From positions 1-6,779 of the forward strand of contig JASLCW010000465.1 of NCBI GenBank assembly GCA_030151765.1: a stretch of 6,779 bases of DNA, given 5' to 3'. Source of the stretch: Marmoricola sp. (lineage in GTDB: Bacteria > Actinomycetota > Actinomycetes > Propionibacteriales > Nocardioidaceae). The position numbers and the translations under genes are program-made. Below the pieces are notes generated by a model, which was given only the letters and a program-made list of their open reading frames with translations, was not told where the DNA came from and ran no database searches. Below, piece by piece: positions 1-4,892 of this stretch (the stretch's first letter is position 1; each line of letters opens with the position of its first letter).

Positions 1-349
1 GCCGCTCACACTCAGCCTCGGTCACCCGACGGCCATTCACCACCAGATTGCCGAGCAGAATCGAGGCTCCGCTGTAGCGCCCGCCGGGCTCCTTTGGAAA
101 GAGCGCGAGCTGGGAGGACAGCTTGATGTCGTTGTCCATGCAGAACTTCAGGAGGAGATTCTGACCCCGATCCAGGAAAGACGCACCGAGGTCGGCGACG
201 GCGCCGTACTGAAGCGCCTCCCGATCCCCTCGGGTCCGGCCACCCAGGTACTGCGTGGCCTCGATCAGGACCACGTCCTCACCGGCGGCGCTGAGTCGGC
301 GGCCGGCGAAGAGCCCTGCCATCCCGGCTCCGATGACTGCGGTCGTCAT
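1..349 (-). CDS. FAD-dependent oxidoreductase, flavin amine oxidase-like (3' part missing)
   Basis: This is the N-terminal 116 codons of a flavoprotein whose remainder lies beyond the left edge. The protein begins MTTAVIGAGMAGLFAGRRLS: a Rossmann beta-alpha-beta unit with GxGxxG at residues 7-12, an acidic residue at the end of beta-2 (LIEA), and the LGGRT motif that in the flavin amine oxidase family contacts FAD. A VADLGASFLD stretch follows, in the place of the family's 'E-L-G-G' segment. It aligns by eye along its whole visible length with the upstream gene (compare LLGNLVVNGRRVTEAECE with FVVGDRVLSRDECE), so the two are probably tandem paralogues. Its ATG overlaps the TGA of that gene as ATGA, and there is no good ribosome binding site of its own, so translational coupling is likely. 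The substrate cannot be told from this fragment; an amine oxidase, a desaturase-like enzyme or a non-catalytic partner are all possible. Confidence 0.85.
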   Translation of the reverse strand, partial: MTTAVIGAGMAGLFAGRRLSAAGEDVVLIEATQYLGGRTRGDREALQYGAVADLGASFLDRGQNLLLKFCMDNDIKLSSQLALFPKEPGGRYSGASILLGNLVVNGRRVTEAECER

Positions 350-1668
350 GAGTGGGCCAGCCTTTCGGTCACGTGGTCGGTGCGGACGACGTCGGCGGTG
401 CGCAGCACCTCGTCAGCGACCCGTAGGCCGGATCTGACTGCGCCTTCGAGCGTTCCGCACATGGGGGCGTCGGTGTAGTCGCCCGCGAAGTGCATCGGAT
501 GCTCCTCCGCACCGAGAATTCCGGTCACCGTGGCGCGGGTGGCCTCTGCGGGAGCCAGCGTTATTCCCAGATGGAGCGGCTCGGCCCACCAGTTCTTGAT
601 CTCGCCGCGCAAGCGGGTCACCGGCTTCCCAACAACACGCTCGACGAGTTGGTCGAGCTTGGCATGGGCAGCCCCCGGATCAGCCATCAGTCCGCGCTCG
701 GCACCGGCGAAGAAGGAGGTGACGACGGCCGGCGTACCGGGATCGTCGGGCACACTCACCCACGCGGTGTTGATCACGCCATCGGTGCAGACCAGGGAGG
801 CGAAAGCCTCGCGGACGGCGTCACCCTCCGCGTACTGCGCAATCACCTTGCCTCCCATCGCGGGCAGCAGCGAGGTCACCGTGGTGATTCGCTCGTCGGC
901 CAGGGGCGGGTCGAAGCCGATGGTCGACACCGCATAGGGCCCTACGGCGCACACCACGGCGTTGGTCACGAACTCCTCACCCGATTCCGTCGTGATCCGG
1001 GCAATCCGGTCGCGCTCGATCCGGACGACCGGGTCGCCCAGCCGAATGTCAACACCCTGCGCCAACGCCATCAGCAATGACTGGGTTCCTCCGCGAACTC
1101 GCTGGAAGGCACCGCCCTGAGGGGAGAAGATGAAGTGCACGTCGCAGTCCCAGGGATCCAACTGCGCGAACAACCGGGTCAACGCGCGCGCGACGGCAGC
1201 GGCGGGTCCAGAGAGCCGGGCCCGTCGGATCCACTGCTCGGCGATTTCCGAGGATTGCGGCGGATAGCCGGCAGCGGCTGCTCGAAGCTCCATGGCGACC
1301 GTCTCGCACTCATCGCGGCTCAGTACGCGATCCCCGACGACGAAACGGGAGGATCGAAGGTAGCCCTCCATCAGCGACTCGTCGCCATCGTGTGGCTCGC
1401 CGTACACCTGGGGAGGCAAGAGCTCGACACCGACCTCGGCGCACAGCCGGCGGATCGCGTGGTAACTCATGTCAATGAGCTCGCCACCCAGGTCGGCGTA
1501 CTGGCCTGCTTCCCAGTCGACCGTCGATTGGATGGCCCGACCACCAAGCCGCTCCGAAGCCTCCAGCACCACGACGTCACGCCCCGCTTGACGCAGCTTC
1601 CACGCTGCCGTCAGGCCGGAGAGTCCCGCCCCGACGACAACTACGGGCGTGTCCTCCTGAAACTGCAC
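346..1668 (-). CDS. Flavin monoamine oxidase-family protein
   Basis: This is a predicted cytoplasmic FAD enzyme of 440 residues, close to the usual length for flavin amine oxidases, which oxidise a C-N bond to an imine and pass electrons to oxygen or another acceptor. The FAD-binding Rossmann motif GAGLSG is at residues 13-18, the ribose-binding Glu at 36 (VVVLEAS), and LGGR at 41-44. The C-terminal FAD signature is HFAGDYT at about 393-399 followed by GTLEGAVRSG at 405-414. The segment NWWAEPLHLG (about 359-368) lies where mammalian MAO carries its flavin-linked cysteine (SGGCY). No cysteine is there, so FAD is probably bound non-covalently. I chose the GTG at 1668 because GGAGGTGA stands 7 bases before it and the Rossmann strand starts a few residues later. 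An ATG at 1788 would add 40 low-complexity residues without a ribosome binding site. It lies 138 bp downstream of the imine reductase-like gene. The substrate is unknown. Confidence 0.9.
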   Translation of the reverse strand: MQFQEDTPVVVVGAGLSGLTAAWKLRQAGRDVVVLEASERLGGRAIQSTVDWEAGQYADLGGELIDMSYHAIRRLCAEVGVELLPPQVYGEPHDGDESLMEGYLRSSRFVVGDRVLSRDECETVAMELRAAAAGYPPQSSEIAEQWIRRARLSGPAAAVARALTRLFAQLDPWDCDVHFIFSPQGGAFQRVRGGTQSLLMALAQGVDIRLGDPVVRIERDRIARITTESGEEFVTNAVVCAVGPYAVSTIGFDPPLADERITTVTSLLPAMGGKVIAQYAEGDAVREAFASLVCTDGVINTAWVSVPDDPGTPAVVTSFFAGAERGLMADPGAAHAKLDQLVERVVGKPVTRLRGEIKNWWAEPLHLGITLAPAEATRATVTGILGAEEHPMHFAGDYTDAPMCGTLEGAVRSGLRVADEVLRTADVVRTDHVTERLAHS

Positions 1669-1673
1669 TTCGT

Positions 1674-1683
1674 CCTCACCTCC
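1674..1683 (-). promoter_or_regulatory. Shine-Dalgarno of the flavin amine oxidase
   Basis: On the minus strand the sequence reads GGAGGTGAGG, with GGAGGTGA placed 7 bases before the GTG at 1668. This near-perfect anti-16S match decides the internal GTG over the ATG at 1788. Confidence 0.75.
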
Positions 1684-1741
1684 GTTGTCCTTCCGTCGCG
1701 ACGACCCCGTCCCCGCGTGGGTATTTTGAATCTGTCCACTC

Positions 1742-1753
1742 GGCCGTACGGCC
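1742..1753. promoter_or_regulatory. Perfect 12-bp palindrome between two operon genes
   Basis: GGCCGTACGGCC lies in the 138-bp gap between the imine reductase-like gene and the amine oxidase. It could be an operator for an internal promoter of the amine oxidase pair, but no convincing -35/-10 pair is visible beside it. Short GC palindromes are common in such DNA, so this is weak. Confidence 0.2.
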
Positions 1754-1806
1754 CTCCCTACCGGCATGACGCCCAGCTGGGGGACCATCGGCGAGCAGGC
1801 GTCCGG

Positions 1807-2670
1807 TCAGGGCACCGACCTTCGAAGCGTGGGCGCAACGAATCCCACAGGATCTCCGTCGCAGTCGGCTTCACGCGCTCGTTCCAGGATGCTGGACGTG
1901 GTCCGGAGAAGGGCATTGTCCAATCCGAGTCCGGCGACGATCTCCGTCAGCGCAGCCGTCGACTCGGCCATCCGCTCGATGGTGACCTCGACCTCGTCAC
2001 TCCGCACGGGCCCGGTGTCGGCGAACGAACGGCGTACGCCGGCGACAGCGAGATCGAAGACCCGATCGACTTCCACGAGTGCAGCCTCGACCGAGACCCC
2101 TTGGACACGCGCAATCTCCGCGGCCAGCACGGCGCCGACCGACCCCACCTGGTAGGCCACCCTTGCGCAGGTTCCGAGCATGCTGACCGCACCGACCTGC
2201 TCGCCGAGCAGGACAGCTCCACCGAACGCATCCATGAGCGAGCGGGCCTTCGCGATGGCTGCAGCGGGGCCCGCGTACACGATCCGGCTGTCCTTGGTAC
2301 CGATAGCGCTCGGATAGACCAGGATCTGCCCTTCGACGAGCGTGGCATCACGGGCGCGCAGCCAGGCATCCAACGCGGCTGTCTCGTCAGGAGTTCCGCC
2401 GGTCAGTTGGATGACGCAGCGGCCGACCAGGTCCAACTCCTGCAGTACGGGCATGGTCATCCGGTGTTCCGCGAGACAGACCACGACGAGCTCGGTGTCG
2501 GCGATCGCGCCGGCAACTGTGTCGGCGGGAAGGGCTCCGTCCTCGCGCAGAGCCTCGGCCTTCGCGGTCGTGCGGTTCCAGACTCGGACCTGGTGCCCCG
2601 TGCCCAACAGAGTCCGGGCCAGGGCTACGCCCATGTTGCCCAGCCCCAGCACTGCGACTCGTCCGCCCAC
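1807..2670 (-). CDS. Imine reductase-family NAD(P)H-dependent oxidoreductase
   Basis: This is a 287-residue protein of the imine reductase (IRED) branch of the 6-phosphogluconate/beta-hydroxyacid dehydrogenase superfamily. IREDs use NADPH to reduce cyclic imines to amines and act as domain-swapped dimers. The N-terminal Rossmann fold has GLGNMG at 9-14, and WNRTTAK at 31-37 fits recognition of the NADPH 2'-phosphate. LTGGTP is at 89-94, and the segment GQILVYPSAIGTKDSRIVYAG (114-134) is typical of IREDs rather than of hydroxyacid dehydrogenases. The following long helical C-terminal half suits the dimer domain. At the position where IREDs usually carry Asp or Tyr as proton donor, my by-eye alignment puts Gly166 (VSMLGTCAR), and the beta-hydroxyacid dehydrogenase lysine is also absent, so the chemistry may differ. 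The GTG at 2670 is preferred: a purine-rich GGAGGAAGGCGGAG lies just before it and the Rossmann strand starts at residue 5. An ATG at 2766 would add 32 unrelated residues. It is probably the first gene of the leftward unit. Confidence 0.85.
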   Translation of the reverse strand: MGGRVAVLGLGNMGVALARTLLGTGHQVRVWNRTTAKAEALREDGALPADTVAGAIADTELVVVCLAEHRMTMPVLQELDLVGRCVIQLTGGTPDETAALDAWLRARDATLVEGQILVYPSAIGTKDSRIVYAGPAAAIAKARSLMDAFGGAVLLGEQVGAVSMLGTCARVAYQVGSVGAVLAAEIARVQGVSVEAALVEVDRVFDLAVAGVRRSFADTGPVRSDEVEVTIERMAESTAALTEIVAGLGLDNALLRTTSSILERAREADCDGDPVGFVAPTLRRSVP

Positions 2671-2784
2671 GATCTCCGCCTTCCTCCCTGATGATCCCGC
2701 AACCACCGGCCGAGCCGTGCTCGCCGTACGCAGACGACTCTCGCGCATGACGACGGTTCCGGACATCGAGAGCCACGTACATAG

Positions 2785-2796
2785 CCCACGTGGGTG
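2785..2796. promoter_or_regulatory. CACGTG-centred palindrome, copy A (putative operator)
   Basis: CCCACGTGGG (2785-2794) is a perfect palindrome, and with the next two bases it forms the 12-mer CCCACGTGGGTG, found again at 4773-4784. Its centre is 47.5 bp before a -10-like box at 2837, about -60 from the predicted start of the thioesterase-like transcript, a normal place for an upstream activator. It also sits next to a weak -10-like TATGTA (2783 to 2778, minus) facing the imine reductase-like gene, so it could control both directions. The protein that binds it is unknown; the LuxR-type regulator is a candidate. Confidence 0.5.
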
Positions 2797-2836
2797 TAGC
2801 GGGAATCGACTGAACGCGCGGCGCAGACCCTCCCTC

Positions 2837-2842
2837 TACCGT
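2837..2842 (+). promoter_or_regulatory. -10 box of a probable leaderless promoter
   Basis: TACCGT fits the actinobacterial TANNNT -10 pattern and ends 6 bases before the ATG at 2849, which puts the transcript start at or next to the A of ATG. No Shine-Dalgarno precedes that ATG, as expected for a leaderless mRNA. No good -35 is seen, consistent with an activator-dependent promoter. Confidence 0.45.
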
Positions 2843-2848
2843 TCGAGC

Positions 2849-3298
2849 ATGACAACCGTGAGCCCACGGGGGGCATTCACCTTCCCCCTGAACTACGAGA
2901 CATGGTGGTCGACTTCTTACCCGGTGCCCACGTCGAGCATCGACGAGCTCGGTCATATGACGGCCGTGCACTACCCTGTGGCACTCGAGTACGCGACAGC
3001 CGCCTTCCTAACGCATACGTTGCGGGCGCAACCGCCCGAGTACGTCATGGCCGATCTCCATATCGCGTACCGCCGCGAAGTGACCATGGAGCGTTCTCCT
3101 GCTGCGTTACACGTGCGCCTCACCCTCGTCGGTACGACGACCTTCGGGATACAGGCAGTCCTGGTGGACTCCGAGAAAGTCGCCTGTGCCATGGCCGACA
3201 TTCGCTATGTCGCCTGGGATCGTTTAGCACGAGCCAAGCAGGCCCTCGATGCCGACCAGCGCAAGACGCTCGAGCGCTGCGTCAACCTGATCACCTGA
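2849..3298 (+). CDS. Hotdog-fold (4HBT/thioesterase-like) protein
   Basis: This 149-residue, single-domain protein has the length of the 4-hydroxybenzoyl-CoA thioesterase-type hotdog fold, whose members hydrolyse acyl-CoA or acyl-ACP thioesters as dimers or tetramers. The diagnostic stretch is SIDELGHMTAVHYPVALEYA from residue 30. It corresponds to D-x-D-x-x-G-H-x-N-N-x-x-Y followed by the central hotdog helix. Asp32 matches the second Asp, the position of the catalytic Asp of Pseudomonas 4HBT, while the first Asp is Ser30 and the usual Asn-Asn is Thr-Ala. The beta strands around MADLHIAYRREVTMER and LHVRLTLVGTTTFGIQAVL fit the fold's sheet. I take the ATG at 2849 because the frame upstream has no family-like sequence and a -10 box lies 6 bases before it. 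It is divergent from the imine reductase-like gene and ends 18 bp from the convergent TetR gene. The acyl substrate is unknown. Confidence 0.75.
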   Translation: MTTVSPRGAFTFPLNYETWWSTSYPVPTSSIDELGHMTAVHYPVALEYATAAFLTHTLRAQPPEYVMADLHIAYRREVTMERSPAALHVRLTLVGTTTFGIQAVLVDSEKVACAMADIRYVAWDRLARAKQALDADQRKTLERCVNLIT

Positions 3299-3301
3299 GA
3301 T

Positions 3302-3316
3302 CCGGGGCGATCCCGG
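3302..3316. terminator. Small hairpin between convergent genes (possible terminator)
   Basis: CCGGG-GCGAT-CCCGG is a 5-bp stem with a 5-base loop filling almost the whole 18-bp gap between the thioesterase-like stop and the TetR stop. It could serve both directions, but it is short and has no T-run on either side. Confidence 0.25.
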
Positions 3317-3934
3317 TCAGCCGCGCGCCATCCGAAGAGCGAGTTCCGCGTACCAATCGCCCACTTCGGCGACCGACAGATGTCCGCCTGTGCGGTACCA
3401 GGTGAAGACGTATTCACACATTGTCGAGATGGCGAAGGCCGTCACCGTGACCTCTTCCGTGGCGAAGACCTTCTCGCTGCGCCCTTGTTCCAGGATGTCC
3501 CGTAACAAATCCAGATAGGGGCGACTGGCGGCCAACAGCTCATGGCGCTTGTCCGGGGTAAGCGAAGAGGCCAGGGTGGCGTAGCCGAAGTTGTAGTCCA
3601 GCTCCGTGAGCTGTATGAGCACATAGGTCCGCGCATAGCTTGCCAGGCGTTCTTCGGCATTACCGTCACGCACCGCCTGAGCCAGAACGCTGTACGCGTC
3701 GCGGTACAGAGTCTGTAGGGCCTCTGCCAACAGGTCGATCTTCGACGGGAAGTGCCAGTAGATGTTGGCCGGCGTCATTTGCGCTGCGGTCGCGATCCGT
3801 GAAATCGACGTACCTTCATATCCGTACTGCTGGAAGTATCGGATAGCAGCCGCGAGGATCCGTTCGCGCGCTCCCACTGCGTCTTCAGCAGCAACTGTGG
3901 TCGCTCGAATCGCTGCCGCTTTCGCCGAGTTCAT
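3317..3934 (-). CDS. TetR/AcrR-family transcriptional regulator
   Basis: This is a 205-residue one-component regulator of normal TetR length. The N-terminal helix-turn-helix domain spans about residues 22-68: RERILAAAIRYFQQYGYEGTSISRIATAAQMTPANIYWHFPSKIDLL. It includes the family's recognition-helix pattern A-N-I-Y-W-H-F and the following K. Residues 70-205 form the helical ligand-binding domain. Its end (EYVFTWYRTGGHLSVAEVGDWYAELALRM) resembles TetR proteins that control acyl-CoA metabolism, such as the KstR type. TetR proteins usually repress neighbouring genes and release DNA on binding a small ligand. The ATG at 3934 has no Shine-Dalgarno, but TAACAT lies 6 bases before it, so the mRNA is probably leaderless. 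It lies 79 bp after the LuxR-type gene in the same direction. A strong palindrome over that gene's promoter is its likeliest operator, by inference. The ligand is unknown. Confidence 0.9.
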   Translation of the reverse strand: MNSAKAAAIRATTVAAEDAVGARERILAAAIRYFQQYGYEGTSISRIATAAQMTPANIYWHFPSKIDLLAEALQTLYRDAYSVLAQAVRDGNAEERLASYARTYVLIQLTELDYNFGYATLASSLTPDKRHELLAASRPYLDLLRDILEQGRSEKVFATEEVTVTAFAISTMCEYVFTWYRTGGHLSVAEVGDWYAELALRMARG

Positions 3935-3940
3935 GCGCAG

Positions 3941-3946
3941 ATGTTA
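3941..3946 (-). promoter_or_regulatory. -10 box of a probable leaderless TetR promoter
   Basis: On the minus strand TAACAT fits TANNNT and ends 6 bases before the ATG at 3934, the same spacing seen before the thioesterase-like gene. No clear -35 lies upstream. Confidence 0.45.
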
Positions 3947-3980
3947 GTCGTGCGAGTCGGCCTGATACTTCCCCCGAACG

Positions 3981-3999
3981 GGTGGATTTCTGATCCACC
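3981..3999. promoter_or_regulatory. Inverted repeat between LuxR-type and TetR genes
   Basis: GGTGGAT-TTCTG-ATCCACC is a perfect 7-bp inverted repeat with a 5-base loop. It lies 14 bp after the LuxR-type stop and about 50 bp before the TetR start. It may be a weak terminator of the former (no T-run follows on the minus strand) or an operator controlling the latter. The sequence does not resemble the 30-bp palindrome at 4700-4729. Confidence 0.35.
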
Positions 4000-4013
4000 G
4001 CCTTTCCGGGGCG

Positions 4014-4682
4014 TCATGCGACAAGTCCGAGTTCCTGTGCGCGCGACGCAGCCTGGACTCGATTGCGCACACCGAGCTTGCGATATACAACGCTGGTATG
4101 TTGCTTGACGGTGTGCCTCGATAGGTTCAAAGCCGTTGCCACCTCAGGATTGCTCATCCCCGCGACCAGGTGCCTCAAGACATCCATCTCGCGACTGGAG
4201 AGCAGCGCATTCGGCTCGGCGATCTGCTCACGAGGGAACATCCGAGCACCTTCGGCCACCCTCTGCACGACATCCACGATCGCCTTCGCAGGCATGCCCA
4301 GCGACACGAATCCCACCGCGCCGTGAGCACAGGCGAGGGTCCGGGCGACCCGGCCGTGACCGGACATGAGCACGATCTTCGCCATCGGTAGTGCCAGATG
4401 CAGTTCCCGGCAGAATGCCAGTCCGGACTCTCCGTTGACCGCGGTGCTGACCAGGACGATCTGCGGCTGGCGCCGGCGGGCGATCTCCATGGCTGCCGCG
4501 GTCGATGCCGCTTCTAGACAGTTCGCCACCCACGACTGAGCACTGAGGAGCGCCCGCAGGCCCGCCTGAACCAGCTCATTGTCATCGACGACCAAGATCC
4601 GTTGAGGTCTGCACTGATCGGGTCCGAGCTCCGGCTCGGGCTCGCCAATGAGATCACGGCTGCGCTCCACGGTTATCGTCAC
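4014..4682 (-). CDS. NarL/LuxR-type regulator with degenerate receiver domain
   Basis: This 222-residue protein has a two-domain NarL/FixJ layout. A receiver-like domain covers about residues 27-145, and a GerE/LuxR helix-turn-helix about 160-211 (LSSREMDVLRHLVAGMSNPEVATALNLSRHTVKQH, then YRKLGVRNRVQA). The acidic pair Asp33-Asp34 and the Ser107 switch position are present. The phosphorylated Asp, expected in 'LLDVxMPG', is Ser79 (IVLVSTAVNGESG), and the conserved Lys of 'GYLLK' is Leu128 (GFVSLG). Normal aspartate phosphorylation is therefore unlikely, and no histidine kinase lies in the window. It probably binds DNA constitutively or responds to another cue. I chose the GTG at 4682 because AGGAGG lies 6 bases before it. 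The alternative ATG at 4742 falls in the promoter's -35 box. It is divergent from the saccharopine-dehydrogenase-like gene and may activate it and the thioesterase-like gene (inference). Confidence 0.88.
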   Translation of the reverse strand: MTITVERSRDLIGEPEPELGPDQCRPQRILVVDDNELVQAGLRALLSAQSWVANCLEAASTAAAMEIARRRQPQIVLVSTAVNGESGLAFCRELHLALPMAKIVLMSGHGRVARTLACAHGAVGFVSLGMPAKAIVDVVQRVAEGARMFPREQIAEPNALLSSREMDVLRHLVAGMSNPEVATALNLSRHTVKQHTSVVYRKLGVRNRVQAASRAQELGLVA

Positions 4683-4688
4683 TGCCAA

Positions 4689-4694
4689 CCTCCT
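4689..4694 (-). promoter_or_regulatory. Shine-Dalgarno of the LuxR-type regulator
   Basis: On the minus strand a perfect AGGAGG is followed by 6 bases and the GTG at 4682. It settles the start in favour of a 222-residue protein. Confidence 0.8.
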
Positions 4695-4699
4695 CATTA

Positions 4700-4729
4700 A
4701 ACGTTCATTTAAGAACTTAAATGGGCGTT
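4700..4729. promoter_or_regulatory. 30-bp imperfect palindrome over the LuxR-type promoter (putative TetR operator)
   Basis: Two 14-base arms flank a 2-base centre (AA). The left arm is AACGTTCATTTAAG and the right arm CTTAAATGGGCGTT; 12 of 14 positions pair, and the inner 8 (CATTTAAG / CTTAAATG) are perfect. It is strikingly AT-rich for this window and its centre coincides with the -10 box of the LuxR-type promoter, so a bound protein would block transcription. Size and symmetry suit a TetR dimer or pair of dimers. The AAGnnCTT centre resembles, from memory, KstR2-type operators. Binding by the adjacent TetR protein is inference. Confidence 0.6.
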
Positions 4730-4742
4730 CAGTCAGTGTCAA
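4714..4742 (-). promoter_or_regulatory. Sigma-70-type promoter of the LuxR-type regulator
   Basis: On the minus strand a consensus -35 TTGACA (4742-4737) is separated by exactly 17 bases from TAAGTT (4719-4714), which fits TANNNT. Transcription should start near 4707, giving a leader of about 25 bases that contains the AGGAGG. This is the clearest promoter in the window. Confidence 0.65.
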
Positions 4743-4770
4743 GGGATCGAAGCATCTGCACTCACAACAA

Positions 4771-4784
4771 CACCCACGTGGGTG
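4771..4784. promoter_or_regulatory. CACGTG-centred palindrome, copy B (putative operator)
   Basis: CACCCACGTGGGTG is a perfect 14-bp palindrome that includes the same CCCACGTGGGTG 12-mer as 2785-2796. Its centre is 48.5 bp before a -10-like TAGGTT at 4826, nearly the same distance as in copy A, and about 70 bp upstream of the predicted start of the divergent LuxR-type gene. This placement suits an activator site for the saccharopine-dehydrogenase-like gene, with possible autoregulation of the divergent gene. Confidence 0.55.
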
Positions 4785-4825
4785 CCCTTGTCAGCGCTCG
4801 AGAGAGCAGTAGCCAGGAATCCATC

Positions 4826-4831
4826 TAGGTT
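4826..4831 (+). promoter_or_regulatory. -10 box of the saccharopine-dehydrogenase-like gene
   Basis: TAGGTT fits TANNNT. The surrounding bases TCTAGGTTCGGGC resemble TCTACCGTTCGAGC at the thioesterase-like promoter, with one base of offset. Transcription would start near 4838. No good -35 is present at the normal distance, again suggesting dependence on the upstream palindrome's binding protein. Confidence 0.4.
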
Positions 4832-4843
4832 CGGGCGATCGAG

Positions 4844-4863
4844 CGGGCAGCAGATGCTGCCCG
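4844..4863. promoter_or_regulatory. Perfect 9-bp inverted repeat in the leader of the saccharopine-dehydrogenase-like gene
   Basis: CGGGCAGCA-GA-TGCTGCCCG is a perfect inverted repeat with a 2-base centre, 30 bp upstream of the ATG at 4893. If transcription starts near 4838 it covers about +7 to +26. It could be a downstream operator where a repressor blocks elongation, or an mRNA hairpin. The ribosome binding site at 4881-4884 lies outside it. Confidence 0.45.
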
Positions 4864-4892
4864 GCAGGCGACAAAGGACTGGAGCACCTCAC

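Noticed and set aside
370..375. CACGTG hexamer, also at 3110-3115
   Set aside because: Both lie inside coding regions and lack the CCC/GGG flanks of the two intergenic palindromes.
1669..1788. N-terminal extension of the amine oxidase from the ATG at 1788
   Set aside because: There is no ribosome binding site at 1788, the added 40 residues are unlike the family, and an almost perfect Shine-Dalgarno precedes the GTG at 1668.
1135..2691. Long open frame on the plus strand (518 codons) opposite the amine oxidase and imine reductase-like genes
   Set aside because: It lies antisense to two genes with clear domains, has no recognisable motif, and is rich in Arg, Gly, Asp and His as expected for a shadow frame in high-GC DNA.
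4683..4742. N-terminal extension of the LuxR-type regulator from the ATG at 4742
   Set aside because: That ATG overlaps the TTGACA -35 box, and AGGAGG stands 6 bases before the GTG at 4682.
4788..4793. TTGTCA as a -35 box for the saccharopine-dehydrogenase-like gene
   Set aside because: It is 32 bp from the better -10 (TAGGTT). A -10 at proper spacing would be TAGCCA, a poor match.
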